From: an uncultured Eubacteriales bacterium
GTDB taxonomy: Bacteria > Bacillota > Clostridia > Christensenellales > CAG-138
Direction: 5' to 3'
Length of the DNA stretch: 32,395 nt
Assembly: GCA_900549955.1 (NCBI GenBank)
Contig: URQH01000019.1
Span: forward strand, 1-32,395
The notes under the pieces are model-generated. The model was not told the origin of the DNA. It saw only the letters and a list, made by a program, of their open reading frames with translations, and did not search any database. Of this stretch, positions 14,626 to 22,234 are shown in pieces. Within the stretch, counting starts at the first letter, position 1; every line of letters begins with the position of its first letter. The translations under genes and the position numbers were made by a program.

Positions 14626-15969
14626 ATGTTTACAAAATGGATCGACGACACGCTGGACGCGCAGGTACGCGACCTGCAGGCGCTGGTGCGCATCCCGAGC
14701 GTGAGCCGGGGCGAGCCCCGGGAGGGCATGCCGCTCGGCCAGGGCGTGCACGACGCGCTGACGGCCGCGCTCGCGCTGGCCAACCGGCTGGGCTTTGCCG
14801 ACACGCGCTCGCTGGACGGGCTGTGCGGCCTCGTCGACTACGGCGAGGGCGACGAGATGCTCTGCATCATGGCGCATCTGGACGTGGTGCCGGCCGGCGC
14901 CGGCTGGGACGGCGACCCGTTTTCCGGCGAGCTGCGTGACGGGCGCGTATTTGGCCGCGGCACGGCGGACGACAAGGGCGCGGCCGTGTCGGCGCTGTAC
15001 GCGCTCGCCGCGGTCAAGGCCGCCGGCATCCCCATGCGCCGGCGCGTGCGCATCCTGCTCGGGTGCGACGAAGAGGCCGGCTGGCGGTGCATCGACCGCT
15101 ACAAGGAGACCGAGCCGGAGCCGGACCTCGCATTTACGCCGGACGCGGACTATCCCCTCGTCCACTCGGAGATGGGCATCTGCCACGCGGTCTACACGCG
15201 CAGGCTATCCGGCTGCGGCCTGTCCATCGACTGCGGCACGGCGTCCAACGTCGTGCCCGGCGAAGCGGCGGCGACGCTGCCCTGCCCCGCCGTGCCGTGC
15301 GACGCGCCTTCCGGCATGGCGGTCGAGACGGACGGGCGCACCGTGCGCGTGAAGGGTTTTGGCGGGCACGCCGCAAGCCCGGAGCTCGCGCGCAACGCCC
15401 TGCAGGGCCTGCTGGCGGCGCTTGCGCAGCAGCCGCTCGACGCGGAGGCGCTGTCGCTCGTGACCAGCCTCCACGCGCTGCTCGACTTTGACCTGCACGG
15501 CGAAGGGTTTGGCCTCGACGTGACGGACGCCTCCGGCACGCTCACGCTCGCGCCGACCATGCTGCACGTGGACGCGCAGGGCGCGTCGCTCACGCTGGAC
15601 TGCCGCTTCCCGTTCGCCGTGACGCAGGAGCGCCTGCTGGCGGCGCTCGACACGGCGTTTGGCGCCATCGGCTTTGCCCGCGCCTCGGCGGAGTGCAAGG
15701 CGGGCCACTTCATCGACCCGAAGAGCGAGCTCGTGCAGACGCTCCTGTCCGTCTATGCGCGCCACGCCGGCCACGCCGCCAAACCGCTGTCGATCGGCGG
15801 CGGCACCTACGCGCGCGCCTTCCGCAACGCCGTCGGGTTCGGCATCCTCCGCGAAGGGCAGACAAGCTGCTGCCACATGCCGAACGAATCCATCGCCGTG
15901 GAGGATCTGCGCTTCAACACGGCCGTCATGGCGGAGGCCATTGCGCTGCTGGCCGGAAAGCAGGCGTGA
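14626..15969 (+). CDS. PepV-like M20 family dipeptidase
   Basis: 447 residues, slightly shorter than PepV of lactobacilli (about 470). It is a zinc-dependent cytoplasmic peptidase that removes dipeptides with broad specificity. Metal-site motifs are visible: H84 and D86 in MAHLDVVPAG, the bridging Asp in GRGTADDKGA (115-116), the catalytic/metal Glu pair in LLGCDEEAG (149-150), FTPDADYP (D173) and the late His in CCHMPNE. The central lid domain (about 185-300, KGFGGHAASPEL) supports the M20 assignment. The ATG at 14626 follows AGGAGGA. It may be co-transcribed with the YitT-family gene. The following plus-strand hairpin at about 15983-15998 has no T-run. Confidence 0.9.
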   Translation: MFTKWIDDTLDAQVRDLQALVRIPSVSRGEPREGMPLGQGVHDALTAALALANRLGFADTRSLDGLCGLVDYGEGDEMLCIMAHLDVVPAGAGWDGDPFSGELRDGRVFGRGTADDKGAAVSALYALAAVKAAGIPMRRRVRILLGCDEEAGWRCIDRYKETEPEPDLAFTPDADYPLVHSEMGICHAVYTRRLSGCGLSIDCGTASNVVPGEAAATLPCPAVPCDAPSGMAVETDGRTVRVKGFGGHAASPELARNALQGLLAALAQQPLDAEALSLVTSLHALLDFDLHGEGFGLDVTDASGTLTLAPTMLHVDAQGASLTLDCRFPFAVTQERLLAALDTAFGAIGFARASAECKAGHFIDPKSELVQTLLSVYARHAGHAAKPLSIGGGTYARAFRNAVGFGILREGQTSCCHMPNESIAVEDLRFNTAVMAEAIALLAGKQA

Positions 15970-16006
15970 GCGCCGCAAAAAATGCCGCCAGACGGCAAAA
16001 AACCGC

Positions 16007-16035
16007 TTGCACAGGCTGTCCGCCTGTGCTATACT
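16007..16035 (+). promoter_or_regulatory. rpsF operon promoter
   Basis: TTGCAC (16007-16012), 17-nt spacer and TATACT (16030-16035) with an extended -10 TG. The predicted start near 16042 gives a leader of about 60 nt. Confidence 0.75.
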
Positions 16036-16056
16036 TTGAAAGCTAACGTCCTTCTT

Positions 16057-16077
16057 GCTCCGCCCGGCGGGCGGGGC
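16057..16077 (+). promoter_or_regulatory. GC-rich hairpin in the rpsF leader
   Basis: GCTCCGCCC (16057-16065) pairs with GGGCGGGGC (16069-16077) across a 3-nt loop, with one G-U pair. It lies between the promoter and the ribosome-binding site. rpsF leaders in many bacteria carry an S6:S18-binding RNA with an unpaired CCG; this hairpin is in the right place but I could not fit the conserved bulge with confidence. Confidence 0.35.
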
Positions 16078-16103
16078 CAACAGACCATGAGGAGGTGAAA
16101 CGA

Positions 16104-16391
16104 ATGAATCCCTACGAAGCGTTGTACATCATCGTCCCCGAGCTTGACGAAGAGGCCACCAAAGCCACCATCGAAAAGTTCAAGGGCATCGTCGAATCCA
16201 ACGCGGGCGAAGTCGCCGGCGTGGACGAGTGGGGCAAGCGCCGCCTGGCCTACCCGATCGACTACAAGACGGAAGGCTATTATGTGCTGATGTCGTTCAA
16301 CAGCGCGCCGGAATTCCCCGCGGAGCTCGAGCGCAACTTCAAGAACGACGAACGCATCATGCGGTACATGGTTACCCGCAAGGAAGCCTGA
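16104..16391 (+). CDS. rpsF: 30S ribosomal protein S6
   Basis: 95 residues, standard S6. It opens MNPYEALYIIVPELDEEATK and contains EWGKRRLAYPIDYKTEGYYV and a C-terminal NDERIMRYMVTRKEA-like end. S6 binds S18 and forms part of the 30S platform. The ATG at 16104 follows a near-perfect GAGGAGGTGA; a GTG at 16095 in the same frame lies within that ribosome-binding site and is not used. First gene of rpsF-ssb-rpsR with its own promoter, in the order seen across Firmicutes. Confidence 0.97.
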   Translation: MNPYEALYIIVPELDEEATKATIEKFKGIVESNAGEVAGVDEWGKRRLAYPIDYKTEGYYVLMSFNSAPEFPAELERNFKNDERIMRYMVTRKEA

Positions 16392-16422
16392 ACAGACAGG
16401 ACGGAAAGGATGGTAAGACGGC

Positions 16423-16836
16423 ATGAATAAGATTATGCTCATCGGGAATCTGACGCGCGATCCGGAATTGCGTTCCACGCCCAGCGGCGTAACGGTATGC
16501 TCCTTCACCATCGCCGTGAACCGCCGTTTCGCCCAGCAGGGCGGCGAAAAGCAGACCGACTTCTTCCGCATCAACGCGTGGCGCCAGCTCGGCGAAACGT
16601 GCGCGCGCTACCTCTCCAAGGGGCGCAAGGTTGCGGTCGTCGGCGAGCTGCAGGCCCGCACCTACCAGGGCACGGACGGCACCACCCGCATGTCGCTCGA
16701 CGTGTCGGCAGACGAGGTCGAGTTCCTGTCCCCACGCGGGCAGGACGAGGGCGGCGCGCCCGCGCCGCGCCAGACCGCCGCGCCGCAGGACCTGGCCGGG
16801 TTTACCGACATCCAGTCCGACGACATCCCCTTTTAA
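16423..16836 (+). CDS. ssb: Single-stranded DNA-binding protein
   Basis: 137 residues. The OB-fold begins MNKIMLIGNLTRDPELRSTP and includes FFRINAWRQLGETCARYLSK and AVVGELQARTYQG. A Gly/Ala/Pro-rich linker leads to the acidic tip SDDIPF, the docking site for replication and repair partners. SSB coats single-stranded DNA as a tetramer in replication, recombination and repair. The Shine-Dalgarno (AAAGGA) is rather far (about 12 nt) from the ATG. Placed between rpsF and rpsR, the common Firmicutes arrangement. It is somewhat short compared with B. subtilis SsbA (172), because the linker is shorter. Confidence 0.97.
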   Translation: MNKIMLIGNLTRDPELRSTPSGVTVCSFTIAVNRRFAQQGGEKQTDFFRINAWRQLGETCARYLSKGRKVAVVGELQARTYQGTDGTTRMSLDVSADEVEFLSPRGQDEGGAPAPRQTAAPQDLAGFTDIQSDDIPF

Positions 16837-16862
16837 TTTCTGAGCAATAGGAGGCTTGCACC

Positions 16863-17105
16863 ATGGAAGAGAGAAAAATGCGTCCCCGTCCGAGACGGAG
16901 CCGCCGCAAGGTCTGCAAGTTCTGCGTGGATAAGGCAACGAGCATCGATTACAAAGACGTCCGCACGCTGGAAAAGTTCGTGACCGAGCGCGGCAAGATC
17001 ATGCCGCGCCGCATGAGCGGCGTCTGCGCCAAGCACCAGCGCGACCTGGCCATCGCCATCAAGCGCGCGCGCATCGTGGCTCTGCTGCCCTACGTGGCAG
17101 ACTGA
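16863..17105 (+). CDS. rpsR: 30S ribosomal protein S18
   Basis: 80 residues, rich in Arg/Lys, containing CKFCVDKATSIDYKDVRTLE, TERGKIMPRRMSG and the end KRARIVALLPYVAD, all typical of S18. The Cys pattern C18-x-x-C21 at the N-terminus resembles the zinc-type S18 form (further Cys at CAKHQ). The ATG at 16863 has AGGAGG upstream. Last gene of the rpsF operon, followed by a strong terminator. Confidence 0.97.
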   Translation: MEERKMRPRPRRSRRKVCKFCVDKATSIDYKDVRTLEKFVTERGKIMPRRMSGVCAKHQRDLAIAIKRARIVALLPYVAD

Positions 17106-17148
17106 ACCGCAAAACCCGCAAAAGACCCCTTACGAGGAACGTTGGCAG

Positions 17149-17176
17149 GGCTGCCGCACATGCGGCGGCCTTTTTT
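17149..17176 (+). terminator. Terminator of the rpsF operon
   Basis: GGCTGCCGCA (17149-17158) pairs with TGCGGCGGCC (17161-17170) with one G-U pair and a very short loop, followed by TTTTTT (17171-17176). Confidence 0.9.
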
Positions 17177-17364
17177 GTCCCCCGCCGTGGGAGCCGGCGC
17201 ATGCCGCCGCAACCGTGGGCGCCCCGGGCGCCGCGCCGGCTTGCGGGTCCCTCGGGCGCCGGCCGGGCGCGCCCCGCAACGCCCCCGGGCCAAACACGGG
17301 CAGGGGTGCCCCAGCGCATACGGCATGTCTCCGCCCCGGCGCAGCGGGCAACCCGTTTCGCGGC
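17177..17364. other. GC-rich intergenic stretch without recognisable gene
   Basis: Together with the flanking terminators this forms a 334-nt gap between rpsR and the peptidoglycan-binding protein gene. The stretch is very GC-rich with many short self-complementary runs. The open frames on both strands lack ribosome-binding sites and coding character. I see no RNA gene. Confidence 0.6.
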
Positions 17365-17408
17365 AAAAAACGGCGCCGCCCCCGGCCAATGGCCGTCGGG
17401 CGGCGCCG
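17365..17408 (-). terminator. Terminator of the peptidoglycan-binding protein gene
   Basis: On the minus strand CGGCGCCGCCC and GGGCGGCGCCG form an 11-bp stem with an inner GGCC pair, followed by TTTTTT (complement of 17365-17370). It lies 32 nt past the stop. Confidence 0.88.
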
Positions 17409-17439
17409 CTGCGCGTCGGTTTGCTCTGCGTTTCGGAAT

Positions 17440-18330
17440 TTACGGGTTGGGCGAGGTCACGGTATCGGGCGTCGCCGCGGTGTCGGGCGAGGCCGCCGTA
17501 TCCGGCGAGGTGGTCGCCGGCGCTGGGTTCGCCGCCGCGCTGCCCTTTGGCAACGCCTGGTCGCTGTACAGCAGCTGCAGCGTATCCGGACCGGCAATGC
17601 CGTCCGCCGCAAGCGCGTTGGCCGTCTGGAAGTCGGTGACCGCCTTGATGGTCGTGTCGCCATACCGCCCCGTGGCCGTATCGGTCATGTAGCCCAGCTC
17701 GATCAACCGGTTCTGCAGCTTGGTCACGTCTTCCTCAAACAGCGTGGCGTCCAGCCCGCGCTTGAGCGTCATTCCCTTGGCGTTCTCGCTCATGAGCAGG
17801 TCGTATGTGGATTCGCCGACACAGCCGTCGATCTCGATGTCGTTGATCGCCTGGAACATCTGCACCGCCTTGCGCGTGGCCGGGCCATAGGTCGTGGTCA
17901 CCTGGGCCACGCCGTCTACGACCGGCGTCTCCATGTAGCCCAGCTCGATCAGGCGCGTCTGGATGTCCGCCACGATGTCGTCCACCACGTTCAGCTGTAA
18001 ATACCAGCCGTTACTCCCCTGCGTGCCGATGCCGGTCAGCGGGTGCGGCGTCGCCGTTGGCGGAACCGTGGGCGCTGGCGTGAACGTGGGCAGGGCCGGC
18101 GATTCGGACGGCGCGGCCGACGCGTTCACATCCCCGTCCACCACCTGTTCGCCACGCGGCAACAGCACGACCAGCAGGATGACGGCAATCAGGATGACGG
18201 CAATGCTGCCGCCGATGACGAGCAGCGTCTGCGCGGGCAGCTCTGCCATATGCCGTACAAACGCCCGAAGGCGGCGTACAAACCGGCTGCGGCGTTTTTT
18301 CCTCCTGGGTCTGTATTCCTGTTCTTCCAT
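17440..18330 (-). CDS. Membrane-anchored protein with two peptidoglycan-binding (PG_binding_1) domains
   Basis: 296 residues. A strongly basic cytoplasmic N-terminus (RPRRKKRRSRFVRRLR) is followed by one membrane span (about 35-57) and a Pro/Thr/Ser/Ala-rich extracellular linker (67-98). Two repeats follow, each with the pattern LQxxLIELGYM...T..AV..FQ...DG..G..T (about 118-182 and 200-254), typical of the PG_binding_1 fold that attaches proteins to cell wall. A low-complexity Thr/Pro/Asp tail ends the protein. No catalytic domain is present, so it may be a structural wall-binding protein. The ATG at 18330 has GGAGAGG upstream. It is transcribed divergently from the NTPase gene. Confidence 0.85.
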   Translation of the reverse strand: MEEQEYRPRRKKRRSRFVRRLRAFVRHMAELPAQTLLVIGGSIAVILIAVILLVVLLPRGEQVVDGDVNASAAPSESPALPTFTPAPTVPPTATPHPLTGIGTQGSNGWYLQLNVVDDIVADIQTRLIELGYMETPVVDGVAQVTTTYGPATRKAVQMFQAINDIEIDGCVGESTYDLLMSENAKGMTLKRGLDATLFEEDVTKLQNRLIELGYMTDTATGRYGDTTIKAVTDFQTANALAADGIAGPDTLQLLYSDQALPKGSAAANPAPATTSPDTAASPDTAATPDTVTSPNP

Positions 18331-18439
18331 TTTTTACCTCTCCTTCAGTAAACAATTCCCCTTCAACCATGTGGAACAGCGGCACAAAGGCAGAGAGCCG
18401 CTCATTGTTGCAATCTTAGTGTACCAATAACCCTGCAGG

Positions 18440-18466
18440 AATTCTTACAATAAATTGTGAAGAATT
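18440..18466. promoter_or_regulatory. AT-rich inverted repeat between divergent genes
   Basis: AATTCTT-ACAAT (18440-18451) and ATTGT-G-AAGAATT (18454-18466) are complementary over 12 bp with one extra G and a 2-nt centre. It lies between the starts of the peptidoglycan-binding protein and NTPase genes and is markedly AT-rich against the background, as expected of an operator. Confidence 0.45.
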
Positions 18467-18508
18467 TATGGATAAAGTGTAAATGTTGTGGTGGTTTTCC
18501 CGGTTTCA

Positions 18509-18517
18509 TGCTATATA
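18509..18517 (+). promoter_or_regulatory. Possible extended -10 promoter of the NTPase gene
   Basis: TGCTATATA (TATATA at 18512-18517) lies 57 nt ahead of the ATG. No good -35 is found at 16-18 nt, though TTGTGG occurs at a 20-nt spacing. Confidence 0.4.
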
Positions 18518-18573
18518 TAGATTTGATACCAAAAAAAGCGACGGATTTTGCGTGGATACGAAAGGGTTCCTGC

Positions 18574-19077
18574 ATGAAACACCTGTTTTTTCACGGCCCA
18601 AGCGGCGCAGGAAAGAGCTTTGCCCTCGAGCAGGCGATTGCGGAACGGGAGCTGCCGGTCTGTGGGTTCCGCTCCCACAAGGCCGCAGACGGCTTTGTGT
18701 ACCTCGGCCCGGCCGGCGCGCCCGCGCCGGAGGATGCGGCGCACCGCGTCGCCTGCATCTCGGCACGCCCCCCAGTCGCGGACGCGGCGCGCTTTGACGC
18801 GCTCGGCGCCGCACTCCTCGGGCACATCCGGCCCGGCAGCCTGGTACTGATGGATGAAATCGGTTTTTTGGAGCGGGACGCCGCCGGCTTTTCCGCGCTG
18901 GTGCGCGCACTGCTCGACCGGACGGACGTCCATATCCTGGGCGTGTGCCGCGCGGACAAGGACACGCCGCTGCTCTGCTACCTGCGCGGCCACGCAAACG
19001 TGGCGCTGTACGCAGTCACGCCAGCGACGCGCGACGCCGCGCTCGCGCGGGCGCGCGCCTTTCTCCGGCAGCTCTGA
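18574..19077 (+). CDS. P-loop nucleoside-triphosphatase, THEP1/NTPase_1-like
   Basis: 167 residues. The Walker A motif GPSGAGKS (8-15) lies at the N-terminus and Walker B VLMDEIG (91-97) is followed by a phenylalanine/leucine-glutamate pair. The order, the DEIG sequence and the length fit the THEP1/NTPase_1 family, which hydrolyses NTPs in vitro with unclear cellular role. The ATG at 18574 has AAAGGG 7 nt upstream; frames further left are open but lack signals. The family is often of unknown partner; no obvious partner is adjacent here. It converges with deoC, ending only 16 nt away. Confidence 0.75.
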   Translation: MKHLFFHGPSGAGKSFALEQAIAERELPVCGFRSHKAADGFVYLGPAGAPAPEDAAHRVACISARPPVADAARFDALGAALLGHIRPGSLVLMDEIGFLERDAAGFSALVRALLDRTDVHILGVCRADKDTPLLCYLRGHANVALYAVTPATRDAALARARAFLRQL

Positions 19078-19093
19078 CGCGCCTTCGGGCGGC

Positions 19094-19738
19094 TCAGCCG
19101 ACGATCTTGCCCGTGACGCTCGCGCCGATGCGGTTGGCGCCCGCCGCCAGCATGCGCTCGGCGTCCTCGCGGGTGCGGATGCCGCCAGACGCCTTCACGC
19201 CCATGTCCGGGCCTACGGCCTCGCGCATCAGGCGCACGTCCGCTTCCGTCGCCCCGCCGGTGGAAAACCCGGTCGACGTCTTGACAAACCCGGCGCCTGC
19301 CGCTTTGGCGGCCTCGCACGCGCGGCGCTTCTGCGCGTCCGTGAGCAGGCACGTCTCCAGGATGACCTTCACGGTCGCCTGCCCGGCCGCCTGCACGACG
19401 GCCGCGATGTCCGCCTCGACCGCGTCCCACTCGCCCCCGCGGGCCAGCCCGACGTTGAGCACCATGTCCACCTCCTGCGCGCCGGCGGCGACCGCCTCGC
19501 GCGCCTCAAACGCCTTGGCCGCAGAGCTCATCGCCCCCAGCGGAAACCCGACCACACAGCACGTCTTGACGCCGCTGCCTGCAAGCGCTTTTGCAACGAC
19601 GGGCACCCAGAACGCATTGACGCATACGCTCGCGGTATGATAGGTCTTGGCCTCCTCACATACGCGCAGAATGTCCGCGCGCGTGGCGTCCGCCTTGAGC
19701 AGGGTGTGGTCGATCTTGGCTGCCAGTTCGTAATCCAT
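19094..19738 (-). CDS. deoC: Deoxyribose-phosphate aldolase
   Basis: 214 residues, normal for bacterial DeoC. The enzyme cleaves 2-deoxyribose 5-phosphate to glyceraldehyde 3-phosphate and acetaldehyde in deoxynucleoside breakdown. The Schiff-base lysine is K153 in FVKTSTGF, the proton-relay lysine K182 in GVKASGGIRT, and D91 in EVDMVLNVG. IDHTLLKADAT near the start is also diagnostic. The ATG at 19738 is preceded by GAGAGG at a somewhat long spacing. It has its own promoter and stands alone, without the usual pyrimidine-nucleoside phosphorylase, cytidine deaminase or phosphopentomutase nearby. Confidence 0.96.
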   Translation of the reverse strand: MDYELAAKIDHTLLKADATRADILRVCEEAKTYHTASVCVNAFWVPVVAKALAGSGVKTCCVVGFPLGAMSSAAKAFEAREAVAAGAQEVDMVLNVGLARGGEWDAVEADIAAVVQAAGQATVKVILETCLLTDAQKRRACEAAKAAGAGFVKTSTGFSTGGATEADVRLMREAVGPDMGVKASGGIRTREDAERMLAAGANRIGASVTGKIVG

Positions 19739-19811
19739 CGTGTGTCAAACCTCTCTTGTCTCTTCGTCGTCGCACGGGCAGGCCGCAGGCCCTGCCGTAC
19801 AACCGTGCTCT

Positions 19812-19840
19812 ATTATACCGGATCGCCGAAAAAAAGTCCA
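19812..19840 (-). promoter_or_regulatory. deoC promoter
   Basis: On the minus strand TGGACT (19835-19840), 17-nt spacer and a perfect TATAAT (19812-19817). The leader that follows contains a GGCAGG/CCTGCC inverted repeat. Confidence 0.7.
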
Positions 19841-19865
19841 CCCGGGCAGGGCGGACAGAAAGCGA

Positions 19866-19898
19866 GCGGCGGCGCAGCGAATATCGCCGCGCCGCCGC
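19866..19898 (-). terminator. Hairpin after the rubrerythrin gene, probable terminator
   Basis: GCGGCGGCGCAGCGA (19866-19880) and TCGCCGCGCCGCCGC (19884-19898) form a 15-bp stem with one mismatch and a 3-nt loop. On the minus strand only a broken T-run (TCGCTTTCTG) follows, so termination may be inefficient or factor-assisted. Confidence 0.6.
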
Positions 19899-19932
19899 GC
19901 TCGATAGCATTTTCGGTTGTCCGGCCGTCCGC

Positions 19933-20475
19933 TCAGAAGTAGCGGCGCAGCAGGCCCTCAAAGCCCTTGCCGTGGCGGGCTTCGTCGCGCGCCATCTCGT
20001 GCACGGTGTCGTGAATGGCGTCCAGGTTCTGCTGCTTGGCCAGTTTGGCCAGCTCCGTCTTGCCGAGGCACGCGCCAAACTCAGCCTCTGCGCGCAGCTC
20101 CAGGTTCTTCTTGGTGGACGTGGTCACCACCTCGCCGAGCAGCTCGGCAAACTTGGCGGCGTGCTCCGCCTCTTCCAGCGCATAGCGCTTGAACGCCTCG
20201 GCCACCTCGGGGTAGCCCTCGCGCTCCGCCACGCGGCTCATGGCCAGATACATGCCCACTTCGCTGCACTCGCCCTCGAAGTTGGCGCGCAGGCCGGCCA
20301 GGATCTCCGGGTCACAGCCGGCGGCCACGCCGACGACATGCTCCGCGGCATAGGTCTTTTCCTCGTTCACGACCTCGACAAACTTGCTGCCGGGCGCCTT
20401 GCACTGGGGGCAAAACTCGGGCGGGGTATCGCCCTCATAGATGTAACCGCAGACGGGACAACGAAACTTCTTCAT
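19933..20475 (-). CDS. Reverse rubrerythrin
   Basis: 180 residues. An N-terminal rubredoxin-like module binds one iron with C6-x2-C9 (CPVCGYIYEG) and C22-x2-C25 (CPQCKAPGSKF). It is followed by the ferritin-like four-helix diiron domain with the Glu/His ligands in NFEGECSEVGMYL, LEEAEHAAKF, LRAEAEFGA and DEARHGKGFE. Having the rubredoxin module first is the reverse order of classical rubrerythrin and is typical of Clostridia, where such proteins reduce hydrogen peroxide and oxygen with electrons from NADH via redox partners. The ATG at 20475 has AGGAGGATG upstream and the promoter is very strong, which fits an abundant oxidative-stress protein. Confidence 0.93.
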   Translation of the reverse strand: MKKFRCPVCGYIYEGDTPPEFCPQCKAPGSKFVEVVNEEKTYAAEHVVGVAAGCDPEILAGLRANFEGECSEVGMYLAMSRVAEREGYPEVAEAFKRYALEEAEHAAKFAELLGEVVTTSTKKNLELRAEAEFGACLGKTELAKLAKQQNLDAIHDTVHEMARDEARHGKGFEGLLRRYF

Positions 20476-20512
20476 AGGTACATCCTCCTTTTATTCTGTC
20501 TTTTCGTGGGTT

Positions 20513-20541
20513 ATTATAGCGCCAAAATGGGTTTTTTTCAA
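20513..20541 (-). promoter_or_regulatory. Reverse rubrerythrin promoter
   Basis: On the minus strand TTGAAA (20536-20541), 17-nt spacer and perfect TATAAT (20513-20518). Its upstream edge lies about 30 nt from the divergent carboxypeptidase -10. Confidence 0.8.
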
Positions 20542-20568
20542 GGAAAACTGTACAAATTAGCGGGATGT

Positions 20569-20577
20569 TGCTATACT
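20569..20577 (+). promoter_or_regulatory. Carboxypeptidase gene promoter (extended -10)
   Basis: TGCTATACT (TATACT 20572-20577). The -35 is weak (TGTACA at 18 nt). The leader of about 40 nt carries a short GTCC/GGAC hairpin and a GGGAGAA ribosome-binding site. Confidence 0.6.
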
Positions 20578-20622
20578 AAAATACCGAATTCTGTCCGGCT
20601 TTGGACAAGATGGGAGAACGAC

Positions 20623-22101
20623 ATGAAAAAACGACTTCTCTGCATGCTGCTGGCGGCGGCGCTGTCTCTCGCGCTGCCTGCCGCCGCGCTTGCCGAATAC
20701 GATTACAGCACCGTTCCCACCCCCAAGATGATCGTGACCGACGGGAACGACCCCAGCCAGGTGTTCTATGAGCGCGCCGCGGACGAGCGCGCCTACCCGG
20801 CCAGCACCACGAAGATTATGACGTGCATCCTGACGCTTGAAAGCGGCGAAGATCTGGACACGCAGGTCACCGTGGGCGAAGAGGTCAAGAAGGGCTTTAC
20901 CGAGCACAGCTCGCTCATGAGGCTGGAGATCGGCGAGACGGTCAGCCTGCGCGACCTGCTCTACGGGCTCATGCTCGTCTCAGGCAACGACGCGGCGGCC
21001 GCCATCGCCGTCCACCTGGCCGGCTCCATCGAGGCGTTCGCCGACCGCATGAACAGCAAGGCCGCCGAGCTCGGCATGACCAGCACCCATTTTGTGAACC
21101 CCCATGGCGTACACAACGACGACCACTACACCACCGCGCGCGACATGGCGCGGCTCACCGCCTACGCGCTGAAGAACGAGCAGTTCCGCAGCATCGTCTC
21201 CACGGGCTCCTACACGGTTGACGCGTCCAACCTGCGCGCCACGCCCCTGACGCTTGAAAACACCAACAAGCTCATCCACACGCTCGCGACCGACACGGAG
21301 AGCTGCCTGTACGAATACGCCATCGGCGTCAAGACCGGCGACACGGCCATGGCCGGCAAGTGCCTCGTCGCCGCCGCCGAAAAGGACGGTGCGACCGTCA
21401 TCATCGTGCTCTTTGGCGACGCCAACGACGCGCAGTATACCCGCTTCCACGCAGCAGCCGGCATCTTTGAAAGCGTCTTTGCCGAAAAATACACCGGGCT
21501 GAGCGGCGCAGACCTGCAGCTCCAGACGGAATTTGCCGTGTCCATTGCCGGCGCGCGCCCGGAGGACCTGAACGCCGACGGGCAGTATGTGCTGACCGCC
21601 GACGTGAGCCAGCTCCAGATCCGCGCACTGCCGGCCGTGGCCGCGCAGTACAAGGCCAACGCCGGCAACATCGTGGCCGAAGTGGAGTGGCGCGACGCGC
21701 TGTCCGCGCCGATCAGCGCGGGCGAGACGCTGGGCACCGTCCGCTATATGCTCAACGGCGAGTGCATCTACTCCATCCCGCTCACGACCACCAGCGACAT
21801 CCTGGAAGCCGCCATCGTGCAGCCGGACGCGACGGACGGCCCCGGCAACACCGGCGACAGTTCCCTTCTCACGCCGCCCTCCCAGGACGGCGCGCCCGCG
21901 GGGCAGAACGGGCCCGGCTTCCTCGTGTACCTGCTGATCGCGCTCGTCGCGCTGCTCGTCATCCTCATCGTCGCGCTGGCCATCGTCCGCGCGCGCAGGC
22001 GTGCCGCCGCGCGCCGCAGGCGGCAGCGCCGGCTCGAGCAGCAGCGCCGCATGCAGGCGCAGCAGCACGGTGGCCAGTATCCGCCGCGGCAGCGGCGGTA
22101 A
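20623..22101 (+). CDS. D-alanyl-D-alanine carboxypeptidase, S11 family (PBP5-like)
   Basis: 492 residues. A signal peptide (MKKRLLCMLLAAALSLALPA, cleavage near ALA-E at 24) is followed by the serine carboxypeptidase domain with the active-site S61-TTK64, S120-GN122 and K237-TG239. It trims the terminal D-Ala from peptidoglycan pentapeptides on the outer face of the membrane. Unlike PBP5, which is held by an amphipathic helix, this protein ends in a true membrane span (about 432-455) and a very basic cytoplasmic tail (RARRRAAARRRRQRR and beyond). A PBP5_C-like beta region (about 295-400) precedes them. The ATG at 20623 is chosen from the signal peptide and ribosome-binding site; the frame is open far to the left. 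Confidence 0.93.
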   Translation: MKKRLLCMLLAAALSLALPAAALAEYDYSTVPTPKMIVTDGNDPSQVFYERAADERAYPASTTKIMTCILTLESGEDLDTQVTVGEEVKKGFTEHSSLMRLEIGETVSLRDLLYGLMLVSGNDAAAAIAVHLAGSIEAFADRMNSKAAELGMTSTHFVNPHGVHNDDHYTTARDMARLTAYALKNEQFRSIVSTGSYTVDASNLRATPLTLENTNKLIHTLATDTESCLYEYAIGVKTGDTAMAGKCLVAAAEKDGATVIIVLFGDANDAQYTRFHAAAGIFESVFAEKYTGLSGADLQLQTEFAVSIAGARPEDLNADGQYVLTADVSQLQIRALPAVAAQYKANAGNIVAEVEWRDALSAPISAGETLGTVRYMLNGECIYSIPLTTTSDILEAAIVQPDATDGPGNTGDSSLLTPPSQDGAPAGQNGPGFLVYLLIALVALLVILIVALAIVRARRRAAARRRRQRRLEQQRRMQAQQHGGQYPPRQRR

Positions 22102-22151
22102 GCGCCGCACGGCAGCCAAACACCCCGCCCGGCCCCGCCGCCGGGCGCAAC

Positions 22152-22188
22152 AGGGGGCCGGCAGATACTGCCGGCCCCCTCTCTCTTT
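22152..22188 (+). terminator. Terminator of the carboxypeptidase gene
   Basis: A perfect 13-bp stem (AGGGGGCCGGCAG, 22152-22164, with CTGCCGGCCCCCT, 22168-22180) with a 3-nt loop, followed by CTCTCTTT. Confidence 0.85.
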
Positions 22189-22234
22189 GCCGCGCCGCCG
22201 CACAAGTCGGCTGCGCGTCAAAAAGATCTCGCAT

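Noticed and set aside
15983..15998. Hairpin TGCCG/CGGCA after the PepV-like gene as a terminator
   Set aside because: It is flanked by A-runs on the plus strand, so there is no U-run in the PepV-like transcript, and no minus-strand gene ends there.
17177..17364. Small RNA or short gene in the GC-rich gap
   Set aside because: No promoter, ribosome-binding site or coding bias was found between the two terminators.
20980..22221. A 413-codon minus-strand frame opposite the carboxypeptidase gene
   Set aside because: The plus-strand protein has a signal peptide and all active-site motifs; the opposite frame is Arg/Val/Gly-rich without domains.
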